A stretch of DNA of 64,000 bases from Chromatiaceae bacterium (GTDB lineage Bacteria > Pseudomonadota > Gammaproteobacteria > Chromatiales > Chromatiaceae), in contig JACKMT010000001.1 in the NCBI GenBank assembly GCA_024235255.1, forward strand, positions 930,001 to 994,000. The letters run 5' to 3'. Position numbers and translations under genes: made by a program. The notes under the pieces are model-generated. The model made no database searches and had not been told where the DNA came from. It saw only the letters and a list, made by a program, of their open reading frames with translations. Of this stretch, positions 35,223 through 42,719 are shown in pieces (position 1 is the stretch's first letter; the number at the start of each line of letters is the position of its first letter).

Positions 35223-35350
35223 CGGAGCTGTCCGCCATTCTTCAACGTACCGAGATCGTACGAAAGCCCATCCCAGGAGAGATAGATTCGGTTTTCGTCA
35301 AGGAACTTCTTTTCGAATTCGCCATGCGCGACGGCGCGGAGTAACCAACG
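35223..35350 (-). pseudogene. N-terminal fragment of an Mrr-like restriction-system protein, cut at the repeat edge
   Basis: On the minus strand the codons read RWLLRAVAHGEFEKKFLDEN, then RIYLSWDGLSYDLGTLKNGG. This resembles the N-terminus of predicted restriction proteins that start with a W-L-V-R-A-G..GE.E..FL..N pattern. The resemblance ends at the first base of repeat copy A, where the frame continues only as antisense of the GDYXXLXY gene. No good start codon remains. Family assignment is from memory and moderate. Confidence 0.5.
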
Positions 35351-35390
35351 CCCGGCAGGGCCGGGGGACCTCCCGCGGTAGGCTAGGCGC

Positions 35391-36209
35391 ATGCGAATTT
35401 ACGGCATTGACTTTACGAGCAGACCCAAACGCAGCAAGCCGATCATTTGCCTGGCGGCCAGGCTGGAAGGTGCGCGTCTAATCACAGAAGACATGACCGA
35501 ATGGCCGAGCTTTGAAGGGTTTGAAGCGTTTTTAAATAGTGCAGGACCGTGGATCGCCGGGATTGATTTTCCGTTCGGACAATCGCGGAAATTCATCGAA
35601 GAAATTGGCTGGCCGCCGACCTGGCAGGGCTATGTGAAATACGTCAAGTCTCTCGGACGGGCGCAGTTCCGGCAAACGCTTGATACCTACCGCGCCAGCC
35701 ACAAAGCCGGGGATAAGGAGCACAAAAGGCAAACCGATATCGCCGCAGGCGCAATCAGCCCGCAGAAACTCTACGGCACACCGGTCGGATTGATGTTTTT
35801 CGAAGGCGCGCCAAGACTGCTGGAGGCAAACGTAACCATCCCGCACCTGCACCAAGGCGATCCTGAACGAATAGTCATCGAGGCCTATCCGGGAATCATG
35901 GCAAGAACGCTGATCGGGCGGCGCAGCTACAAGCAGGATACGAAGAAAAAGCAGACCAGCGACCAGCACGCGGCCAGAAAAGAGCTGCTGGAAAAAATCA
36001 CGGGGCCAGCCACAACGAAGCTCTACGGGTTATCCGTCAGCGCCCCAAACAACTTAGCCGACGATCCAACCGGCGATCAACTCGATGCGCTGCTCTGCGC
36101 CATACAGGCGGCATGGGCATGGACTCAGCGCCGCAATGGCTACGGCGCACCGGAGGGAACAGATACATTAGAGGGGTGGATCGCCGACCCGACACTCGCC
36201 CTACGATAA
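35391..36209 (+). CDS. DUF429 domain protein
   Basis: A 272-residue protein beginning MRIYGIDFTSRPKRSKPI, with WIAGIDFPFGQSR near residue 55, VIEAYPGIMARTLIG near residue 163 and a closing DDPTGDQLDALLCAIQAAWA. The spaced acidic residues fit an RNase H-like fold, as predicted for DUF429. A nuclease or related activity is possible but unproven. It lies inside the segment bounded by the two 365-bp repeats, immediately upstream of the first Fic gene. Confidence 0.8.
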   Translation: MRIYGIDFTSRPKRSKPIICLAARLEGARLITEDMTEWPSFEGFEAFLNSAGPWIAGIDFPFGQSRKFIEEIGWPPTWQGYVKYVKSLGRAQFRQTLDTYRASHKAGDKEHKRQTDIAAGAISPQKLYGTPVGLMFFEGAPRLLEANVTIPHLHQGDPERIVIEAYPGIMARTLIGRRSYKQDTKKKQTSDQHAARKELLEKITGPATTKLYGLSVSAPNNLADDPTGDQLDALLCAIQAAWAWTQRRNGYGAPEGTDTLEGWIADPTLALR

Positions 36210-36326
36210 AAGCGGCTAATAAAGCGGTCATTATTAGGCATATTAAATACTTAGTAATTTTATATCTATATGATATATTTCATATTATGGACGATAAAGA
36301 AGCGGACATTAAAGCGGTCATAAATA
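36203..36326. repeat. Imperfect direct repeat pair around the first Fic gene promoter
   Basis: The sequence ACGATAAAAGCGGCTAATAA, continuing AAGCGGTCATTATTA, at about 36203-36236 recurs in altered form at about 36291-36326 (ACGATAAAGAAGCGGACATT, continuing AAAGCGGTCATAAATA). The second copy covers the Fic start region. Between them lies a very AT-rich stretch containing ATATC-TATAT-GATAT at about 36262-36276. This may be an operator or a partly duplicated gene start. Confidence 0.5.
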
Positions 36327-37528
36327 CGGACAAAACAACCTCTCCTGATCGCCGGGAGTTGGTCTCACTTATGGAGCCGATGAAGATCAGTGAAGGCTCA
36401 CGCTATCGCGCTGAGCTCACTGATTTAGCCGTCGAACTGGCATCACACGCCGCAGGATTCCGGCGCAGTCTTCCGGCAGGCATTTTGACAGCCCTGGCCG
36501 ATCTCGTACGCTCCATGAACTGCTATTACAGCAATCTGATCGAGGGCCACGACACACATCCCATTGATATCGAGCGGGCGCTCAAGGACGACTACAGCAC
36601 AAATACAGATAAGCGTAATCTCCAGCTTGAAGCCAAGGCGCATATCGCCGTTCAGCGATGGATTGATGAGGGCGGGTTACATGGACGAACATTTAGCCCG
36701 GAAGGACTATGCGAAGTCCATAAGCGTTTCGGAGAGCTCTTGCCCGATGAACTTCTCTGGATTGAAAATCCGGACACAGGCGAAAAGATGCAGGTGATCC
36801 CCGGCGCTTTTCGCCAGTTTGACGTAAAAGTAGGACGGCATATACCGATTAGCCCTGGCGCCCTGCCCCGTTTTCTGGAGCAGTTTGAACGCACCTACAG
36901 CGGTCTTGGCAAAGCAGAGAAGATCATCGCGGCAGCGGCGGCGCATCATCGGCTGCTATGGATACACCCCTTCCTGGATGGGAATGGCCGCGTTGCGCGC
37001 CTGATGTCTCACGCCATGCTGTTGGAGCTCTTGGATACAGGCAGCATCTGGTCCATTGCGCGTGGCCTTGCCAGAAATGAGCGCTTATATAAAAGCCACT
37101 TGGCCGCTTGCGACCACCCCCGCCGAGGCGACCTGGATGGGAGAGGAAATCTGAGCGAAGAAGGTTTGGCGGAATTTACCCGTTTCTTCCTTGAAACCTG
37201 TCTTGATCAGGTGAAATTCATGGAAGAGCTGGTACAGCCCCACCGGCTGAAAGATCGAATCTTACTCTGGACCGAGGAAGAAATCCGCGCCGATACCCTG
37301 CCGCAAAAAGCCGGACGTATCCTTGAAGCAATACTTTACCGGGGTGAGTTACCACGCGGTGAGGTTCCAGAACTGCTTGGTGTCAGTGAACGTCATGCCC
37401 GCAGGATCGTGGCGGCTCTAAGCAAGCATGGCGTTATTGTCTCAGAAAGTACACGCGCTCCACTTCGTCTTGCGTTTCCTGCCAAACTCGCTTCCCGCTG
37501 GATGCCGGGGCTGTTTCCGGAGAAGTAA
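36287..37528 (+). CDS. Fic-family AMP transferase with inhibitory helix and C-terminal HTH
   Basis: A 413-residue Fic protein. An N-terminal inhibitory-helix motif SNLIEGH (S/T-x3-E-G) lies near residue 83. The catalytic motif HPFLDGNGRVAR near residue 227 is complete. The C-terminal domain has GEVPELLGVSERHARRIVAA, a winged-helix-like DNA-binding segment. Fic enzymes transfer AMP or similar groups to protein side chains and are often held in check by the inhibitory helix. ATG at 36287 is used because the longer frame runs through the AT-rich promoter. It lies within the repeat-bounded segment. Confidence 0.9.
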   Translation: MDDKEADIKAVINTDKTTSPDRRELVSLMEPMKISEGSRYRAELTDLAVELASHAAGFRRSLPAGILTALADLVRSMNCYYSNLIEGHDTHPIDIERALKDDYSTNTDKRNLQLEAKAHIAVQRWIDEGGLHGRTFSPEGLCEVHKRFGELLPDELLWIENPDTGEKMQVIPGAFRQFDVKVGRHIPISPGALPRFLEQFERTYSGLGKAEKIIAAAAAHHRLLWIHPFLDGNGRVARLMSHAMLLELLDTGSIWSIARGLARNERLYKSHLAACDHPRRGDLDGRGNLSEEGLAEFTRFFLETCLDQVKFMEELVQPHRLKDRILLWTEEEIRADTLPQKAGRILEAILYRGELPRGEVPELLGVSERHARRIVAALSKHGVIVSESTRAPLRLAFPAKLASRWMPGLFPEK

Positions 37529-37655
37529 AGACAGATGTACATTTTTGCAGGCAATGGATTGGACAAAAGGAATTTACTTGAATTGATAGGATTAGAACTG
37601 AAAGTTTCTGTCACGAATCTTCGTTAACAATTTTCGAAACCTCTCCTCCCCTTGT

Positions 37656-37931
37656 CTAAGCTATATAACTTTCTAGAGAAGCGGCATTTACAAGATTATT
37701 TAAAATTTGGTCCATCCAAGAGCTGCATGTATCCCTCAAACTTGAGGCATCTTCTTTGTCGATAACCAGCCAAGATCCATGAGCAATTTCATTTCGTCGA
37801 TCCGACAAAATCTTATCTAAATAAGCCTCATCAACAAATGAATGCAAATCGACACATACCACATTTGAAAGGTTTACCAACACGCAGAATCTAAGATTAC
37901 TCGCTGCATTAACTTCAATATGTTTTTTTGA
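37656..37931 (-). pseudogene. C-terminal fragment of a HEPN-domain-like protein, cut at the repeat edge
   Basis: The minus-strand frame ends with a stop at 37656 and encodes about 90 residues, including NLRFCVLVNLSNVVCVDLHS, SDRRNEIAHGSWLVIDKEDA and MDQILNNLVNAASLESYIA. RRNEIAH fits the R-x4-H motif of HEPN domains (MAE_28990-like group), common in toxin and defence proteins. The frame crosses into repeat copy B at 37932, where it becomes antisense of GDYXXLXY, so the N-terminal part is missing. Confidence 0.6.
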
Positions 37932-38255
37932 ACCCTGGCGCAGAATATCCTGCCTGCGGACCGGGCTAGGGAGGCAGCTCGAAAATTCACACCTGTCTAT
38001 GTCACCGTGAGTACCGAGCGTCCAGCGCGCTTTGCCGCAGTCGGATTCGAACCTCCGCAACTGAAGCCCGATCAAGCCTGTATCTTAGGCCGTTCCAGGG
38101 GCCAGGGTTCGGTGGATTTTCCGCAGGTCGCTCAGTATTTCGTTCCCGAGGGCACCGGCCGTGCTATCGAGAGCGCCCGCGGCAAGGATCTCCTCGCCAA
38201 GGTGGCAACATCGGATAACTGCAGAGCTTTGTTGTTGGGGCTCGAAGCCAGGTGA
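37932..38255 (+). pseudogene. Truncated second copy of the GDYXXLXY gene
   Basis: The frame runs from TLAQNILPADRAREAARKFT to the stop without frameshift, but the membrane anchor and the GDYXXLXY motif are absent and no start codon or ribosome site lies at its beginning. An internal ATG at 38007 would give only 82 residues. It is a by-product of the 365-bp duplication. Confidence 0.85.
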
Positions 38256-38296
38256 GTAGGAATGCTGTCGGTTCTGAAATTGCGTAAAGCAAGGCG
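37932..38296. repeat. 365-bp direct repeat, copy B
   Basis: Same orientation and length as copy A at 34858-35222. Its left edge abuts the HEPN-like fragment and its right edge abuts non-coding DNA upstream of the second Fic gene. No transposase or integrase is encoded between the copies. Confidence 0.95.
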
Positions 38297-38388
38297 TTCA
38301 GCATCTCTTCAGCCGTAGCTCTGACCATTTAATCCAGACAGAGAAAGGATTTTCGGAAGACGTAGATTTTCTCCAACCGCTAATTTTT

Positions 38389-38467
38389 GGATATATGCGG
38401 ATATATTTACGGGTATCAGAAAGTATATATTGCTTATATGGATATTTTTGGATATATATTTGGATAT
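38389..38467. repeat. Array of five GGATAT hexamers upstream of the second Fic gene
   Basis: GGATAT begins at 38389, 38399, 38440, 38450 and 38462. The spacings are 10, 41, 10 and 12 bp, close to multiples of a DNA turn. The last copy overlaps the ATG at 38466. The region is very AT-rich. This looks like a binding array for a dimeric or oligomeric repressor; the HTH domain of the Fic protein itself is a candidate. Confidence 0.5.
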
Positions 38468-39518
38468 GAGCCTGAACACCGACACTCTGGAAATCACGCG
38501 CGAAATCCTCTCGCTGATCGCCGAACTGGATGAGTTCAAGGGCGCATGGCGGGCGCTTGGTACGCTGGCCCCTGAGCGTCTGTCTGCGCTGCGCCGGGTC
38601 GCGACGATTGAAAGTATCGGCTCATCGACACGCATAGAAGGCAGCAAGTTATCCGACCAGGAAGTCGCCCGGTTTCTTGGCAACATCAAAATCCGGAAAT
38701 TTGATACCCGTGATGAGCAGGAGGTAGCGGGATACGCTTCCGTGATGGAGACGGTTTTCGCGAATTCTGACGCAATCAACTTGACGGAGAACCATATCAA
38801 GCAACTGCATCGCGACCTCCTCGTCTACAGCACCAAAGACGAGCGCCATCGTGGAGACTACAAGACAAACCCCAATAACGTCAGTGCGTTTGATGAAGAT
38901 GGCCAGGAAATCGGCATTGTATTTGAGACAGCGACGCCGTTCGGCACACCGCGTCTGATGAGCGAACTGGTGACATGGGCCTGTGCCGCACTTGAAGATA
39001 AACAGCTCCATCCGCTGCTGGTCATTGCGATTTTCACCGTCGTGTTCCTGGAGATTCATCCTTTTCAGGATGGCAACGGCAGGCTCTCCCGCATCCTGAC
39101 AACACTGCTGCTCCAGAGAAGCGGATATGCCTATGTGCCTTACAGTTCACTTGAAAGCGTGATCGAACAAACCAAGGAAAGCTATTATCTGGCGCTGCGC
39201 AACACACAAGGCACAATCCAGACGGACTCTCCGGACTGGCAGCCTTGGGTGCTTTATTTCCTGCGGGCCCTGCAAAAGCAAAAACAGCGGCTGGAAGCGA
39301 AGATTGAGCGCGAACAGATTCTTGTCGCCAAGTTGCCGGAACTGTCTGTCCGTATCCTGGAACTGGCAACAGAGCACGGACGATTGACCGTTCGCCAGAT
39401 TGTCAAATTGACCGGCAACAACCGAAACACCGTGAAAAGGCACCTGCAAAACCTCGTAGCCGCTCAACACCTCGCGCAACACGGCAAGGGTAAGGGAACC
39501 TGGTACGGCCGCACCTAG
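38466..39518 (+). CDS. Fic-family protein with inhibitory helix and C-terminal HTH
   Basis: A 350-residue Fic/DUF4172-like protein. The inhibitory motif STRIEG lies near residue 58 and the catalytic motif HPFQDGNGRLSR near residue 198, both complete. The C-terminus has LTVRQIVKLTGNNRNTVKRHLQNL, a winged HTH. It is unlike the first Fic protein outside these motifs, so the two are not a recent duplication. The start at 38466 coincides with the last GGATAT element; an upstream ATG at 38430 lies in the AT-rich promoter. A terminator-like hairpin follows at 39603. Confidence 0.9.
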   Translation: MSLNTDTLEITREILSLIAELDEFKGAWRALGTLAPERLSALRRVATIESIGSSTRIEGSKLSDQEVARFLGNIKIRKFDTRDEQEVAGYASVMETVFANSDAINLTENHIKQLHRDLLVYSTKDERHRGDYKTNPNNVSAFDEDGQEIGIVFETATPFGTPRLMSELVTWACAALEDKQLHPLLVIAIFTVVFLEIHPFQDGNGRLSRILTTLLLQRSGYAYVPYSSLESVIEQTKESYYLALRNTQGTIQTDSPDWQPWVLYFLRALQKQKQRLEAKIEREQILVAKLPELSVRILELATEHGRLTVRQIVKLTGNNRNTVKRHLQNLVAAQHLAQHGKGKGTWYGRT

Positions 39519-39602
39519 TACTCCGTCCCGGAACAGGAAGCGCTTTTTTAACGCGGTAAACAGAGTCTGTAAAGAGCAGTCCGGCACTGGTTGTGTTAAA
39601 AA

Positions 39603-39634
39603 AAAGCGGCTCCGAGAGCATCGGCAACCGCTTT
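39603..39634 (+). terminator. Candidate terminator after the second Fic gene
   Basis: AAAGCGG (39603-39609) pairs with CCGCTTT (39628-39634), with an inner CCGA/TCGG stem, followed by ATTTCTTAGTCTTTTA. It is preceded by a run of A residues, so it could act in both directions. It lies 85 bp after the Fic stop. Confidence 0.6.
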
Positions 39635-39649
39635 ATTTCTTAGTCTTTT

Positions 39650-39669
39650 ATGGCGCGCCCGGAAGGATT
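39650..39669. repeat. Second copy of the tRNA-Arg 3' end (att-like 20-bp repeat)
   Basis: The 20-bp sequence at 39650-39669 is identical to 39878-39897, which includes the CCA end and the acceptor 3' strand of the tRNA-Arg gene. Duplication of a tRNA 3' end is the usual footprint of integrase-mediated insertion. Only 228 bp separate the copies and no integrase lies nearby, so this may be a remnant or a tRNA-tail repeat. Confidence 0.7.
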
Positions 39670-39843
39670 ACTCGCAAACTCCGTCTGCTCACCCTTCGGG
39701 CCGCCGGCAAAGCCGGCGTTACCTCGGCCGGCTACGCCAGCCTCGAGTTGACGGCCTGCGGCCGCTCTGCACGCCTTCGGCGCTTTTCGCACCAGCTGTT
39801 TGAAGTCGGAGGCTCGAATCCACCAACCCATACCGCACAAACA

Positions 39844-39870
39844 AATAGACCCGCCGTTGGCGGGTCTATT
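39844..39870 (-). terminator. Terminator of the tRNA-Arg gene
   Basis: A perfect 12-bp stem AATAGACCCGCC / GGCGGGTCTATT with a 3-base loop lies 9 bp beyond the tRNA 3' end. On the minus strand it is followed by TTTGTTTGT. Confidence 0.85.
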
Positions 39871-39878
39871 GATTTGCA

Positions 39879-39955
39879 TGGCGCGCCCGGAAGGATTCGA
39901 ACCTCCGACCCCCTGGTTCGTAGCCAGGTACTCTATCCAACTGAGCTACGGGCGC
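39879..39955 (-). tRNA. tRNA-Arg (anticodon ACG), CCA encoded
   Basis: On the minus strand the acceptor GCGCCCG pairs with CGGGCGC; the D-arm AGCTCAGTTGGATAGAGT, anticodon arm CTGGCTACGAACCAG and T-arm GGAGGTTCGAATCCTTC are all present. The anticodon is ACG, which becomes ICG and reads CGU/CGC/CGA. The gene encodes its own CCA and is followed by a terminator. Confidence 0.97.
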
Positions 39956-40113
39956 TGAAAGAAGCGGGGATTCTGCTGATTTCCGCCTGCTTTGTCAACT
40001 CATTGTTGGCGGCTCAACACTGTCTGACAACACCGCTATTCCCTTCCCACTGTTTTGCCAATCAAGGCTATTGCACCAGTGATCAAATGACGGCCGGTAG
40101 TTGGAGGACGCTG

Positions 40114-41604
40114 TCAGTGGCGTTTCGCGGCCATCCATCGATCCAGTTCTTCAGCCGCCTGCCTGGAGACGAACAGCCCCTTCTTGGAGCGCCGCCAGAG
40201 CACATCATCCGCGGTTTGGGCAAATTCGTGCTCCATCAGGTAGCTCACTTCGCGTTCGTAGAGCGGACCGTCGAAATGTCTGCCCAATGCCTGCAAATCG
40301 CGGCAGCCGCTCAGCAGCGTGGAGATTCGACTGCCATAGTTGCGCGCATAATCGTAGCGGAGATCATCCGGCAGCCAGCCGTATCGCTCTCCGCAATCCG
40401 CAAGAAATGCGTCGAAATCGGCATTTTCGATCTCGCCGCCAGGCAGACGGGTGGCGGCAGTCCAGTCGGGCTGCCGGATCTCCAATACCGCTTTGAGCAG
40501 ATGCATCACCTGCTCGGCCAGCACCCGATAGGTGGTTATTTTACCGCCGAATACCGAGAGTATCGGTGCCCCCTCGGTATCCAGATCGAGCTTGTAGTCC
40601 CGGGTCACTTTCGAGGCGCTGATCGCAGCGTCATCATAGAGCGGCCGCACGCCGCTGTAACTCCACACAACATCCGCCGGTGCGACCGGTCGGTTCAGGT
40701 ATTCGTTGATCGCGCTGCAGATGTAGGCAATCTCCTGCTCGGTGATCCGCGCCTGGTTCGGCACCTCACCCACCTCCTGATCGGTGGTGCCAAGCAAAGT
40801 GAAATCGCGCTCGAACGGGATGGCAAACAGCACGCGGCCGTCGGCATTCTGGAAGATATAAGGATACGGATGGTCGAACAGTCTGGGCACTACGATATGG
40901 CTTCCCTTGACCAGCCGGACTCTTTGCGCTGATCGGCGATCGGCATCCAGATGCAGCACCTGTTCGACCCAGGGGCCCGCTGCGTTGACCAGCGCATGCG
41001 CCTGCACCCGGTAAGTTTGTCCGCTGGTCTCATCGCGCAGATCTGCGAGCCAGTGAGATGCATGACGCGCTAATCCGACGCACCTGGTGCGCGTTCTGAT
41101 CTGCGCACCGCGCGCTTTCGCATCCATCGCGTTGAGCACCACCAGCCGTGCATCCTGCACCCAGCAGTCGGAGTACTCGAAGCCGGTTTTAAACACCGGC
41201 TTGAGCAGTGCACCTGCCGGGTGTTTGCGCAGGTCGATACGGTGCGATGCAGGCAGCAGTTTTCTGCCGCCGATGTGATCGTACAGAAAGAGGCCTGTAC
41301 GGATCAGCCATTGCGGCCGCAGCGCCTTGTGGTGCGGCAGCACAAAGCGCATCGGCCAGATGATGTGGGGGGCTGCGCGCAGCAGCACTTCGCGTTCGCG
41401 CAGGGCGTGACGAACGAGGCTGAAGTCGTAGTACTCCAGGTAGCGCAAACCACCGTGGATTAGTTTGGTGCTGGCTGACGAGGTGTGCTGCGCCAGATCA
41501 TCCTGCTCACACAGCAACACGCGGAGGCCGCGCCCGGCTGCGTCTCTGGCGATACCCACGCCATTGATGCCGCCCCCGATAACCAGCAGATCCGTCGTGA
41601 TCAT
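40114..41604 (-). CDS. glpD: Glycerol-3-phosphate dehydrogenase, FAD-dependent
   Basis: A 496-residue flavoprotein. The FAD-binding motif LLVIGGGINGVGIARDAAGRG is at the N-terminus, followed by STKLIHGGLRYLEYYDF. FGGKITTYR appears near residue 350, as in GlpD enzymes. It oxidises glycerol-3-phosphate to dihydroxyacetone phosphate and feeds electrons to quinone at the inner membrane. It is the last gene of the minus-strand glycerol operon, 13 bp after glpU. The order matches the rhizobial glp ABC locus. Confidence 0.96.
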   Translation of the reverse strand: MITTDLLVIGGGINGVGIARDAAGRGLRVLLCEQDDLAQHTSSASTKLIHGGLRYLEYYDFSLVRHALREREVLLRAAPHIIWPMRFVLPHHKALRPQWLIRTGLFLYDHIGGRKLLPASHRIDLRKHPAGALLKPVFKTGFEYSDCWVQDARLVVLNAMDAKARGAQIRTRTRCVGLARHASHWLADLRDETSGQTYRVQAHALVNAAGPWVEQVLHLDADRRSAQRVRLVKGSHIVVPRLFDHPYPYIFQNADGRVLFAIPFERDFTLLGTTDQEVGEVPNQARITEQEIAYICSAINEYLNRPVAPADVVWSYSGVRPLYDDAAISASKVTRDYKLDLDTEGAPILSVFGGKITTYRVLAEQVMHLLKAVLEIRQPDWTAATRLPGGEIENADFDAFLADCGERYGWLPDDLRYDYARNYGSRISTLLSGCRDLQALGRHFDGPLYEREVSYLMEHEFAQTADDVLWRRSKKGLFVSRQAAEELDRWMAAKRH

Positions 41605-41617
41605 AGCGGCCGGCAGA

Positions 41618-41899
41618 TCAAACCCAGCGGAATACGGCGAGCAGAAAAGCGATGGAGATGGCGAGCGCCCCCCACAACGGCGTGCCCATGAGTGCGAGCC
41701 ACCCCAGGTGGATGAAGGCGCTGCCGATGATCGAGATAAAGAGCCGGTCGCCGCGCGTGGTATCCAGTCCGAGCGCGCCTCTGCGCGGCCCGCCGCCAGG
41801 ACTGAAATGCTCCCACACCCCCATGGTGGCGATGGCGAGCAGGATAAAAATGAAGAACGCAGCGGTGGGCCAGGTCCATGCCATCCAGGAAAGAGACAT
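41618..41899 (-). CDS. glpU: Small DUF2160 membrane protein of the glycerol transport operon
   Basis: A 93-residue protein with three hydrophobic helices and the central cytoplasmic loop WEHFSPGGGPRRGALGLDTTRGDRLF, characteristic of DUF2160. In Rhizobium leguminosarum the equivalent gene (glpU) is part of the glycerol ABC operon, with unclear function. AGGGGG precedes the ATG at 41899; a TTG six bases upstream is less likely. It sits between the permease genes and glpD. Confidence 0.85.
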   Translation of the reverse strand: MSLSWMAWTWPTAAFFIFILLAIATMGVWEHFSPGGGPRRGALGLDTTRGDRLFISIIGSAFIHLGWLALMGTPLWGALAISIAFLLAVFRWV

Positions 41900-41919
41900 C
41901 AGCAACCCCCTTGGGTCCG

Positions 41920-42717
41920 TTAAACCCGGCCAAGGGCGAAACCCTTGGCGATGTGGTGGCGGACAAAGTAGATCACGAAAGCACCCGGAATGATCGTCAA
42001 CGTACCCGCCGCAGCCAGCAGGCCCAATTCATAGCCCGAGGTGCTCGCCGTGCGCGTCATCGTGGCTGCTATCGGCTTGGCGTCCACCGAGGTAAGGGTT
42101 TTGGCCAACAGCAGCTCCACCCAGGAGAACATGAAGGTGAAAAACATCACCACACCGATACCGGCCGCAATGGTCGGGAGAAAAATTCTGACAAAAAAGT
42201 GCCAGAAAGCGTAACCGTCCACGTAGGCAGTCTCATCCAGCTCCTTGGGTACAGCCGACATGAACCCTTCCAGAATCCAGACCGCCAGCGGGATGTTGAA
42301 CAGACAGTGTGCCAGTGCCACCGCCAGCGGCGTGTCGAACATCCCGACCGCGGAATAGAGCTGGAAAAACGGCAGTGCGAACACCGCAGGCGGCGCCATG
42401 CGGTTGGTCAGCAGCCAAAAGAAGAGGTGCTTGTCACCGAGAAAGCGGTAGCGCGAAAAAGCGTACGCGGCCGGCAGCGCCACACTGACCGACAACAGCG
42501 TGTTCATCAACACGTAGGTCAGCGAATTGAAGTATCCGTTGTACCAGGTCGGATCGGTGAAAATGGTGATGTAGTTGGCCAGCGTGAACTCCTGCGGCCA
42601 GAGCGAGAACGCGCCCAGGATTTCGTTGGTGGTCTTGAACGACATACTGACCAGCCAGTAGATCGGCAGCATCAGGAACAGGATATAAAGGGTCGGAACC
42701 AACCATTTGATACGCAT
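41920..42717 (-). CDS. glpQ: Glycerol ABC transporter permease (second)
   Basis: A 265-residue permease of the carbohydrate-uptake (MalG/UgpE-like) class with six helices. The EAA loop appears as EGFMSAVPKELDETAYVDGYAFWHFFVRIFLP near residue 155. The ATG at 42717 follows the stop of the first permease directly, with GAGGAGC upstream. It pairs with the adjacent permease and two ATPases to form the importer. Confidence 0.93.
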   Translation of the reverse strand: MRIKWLVPTLYILFLMLPIYWLVSMSFKTTNEILGAFSLWPQEFTLANYITIFTDPTWYNGYFNSLTYVLMNTLLSVSVALPAAYAFSRYRFLGDKHLFFWLLTNRMAPPAVFALPFFQLYSAVGMFDTPLAVALAHCLFNIPLAVWILEGFMSAVPKELDETAYVDGYAFWHFFVRIFLPTIAAGIGVVMFFTFMFSWVELLLAKTLTSVDAKPIAATMTRTASTSGYELGLLAAAGTLTIIPGAFVIYFVRHHIAKGFALGRV

Positions 42718-42719
42718 GA

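Noticed and set aside
34858..38296. Insertion sequence or composite transposon explaining the 365-bp repeats
   Set aside because: The repeats carry part of a host gene, lack terminal inverted repeats and no transposase is encoded between them.
39640..39879. 79-codon minus-strand frame between the Fic gene and tRNA-Arg
   Set aside because: It begins within the tRNA terminator region and is composed of tRNA-tail repeat sequence; a product is unlikely. Kept as a repeat finding instead.
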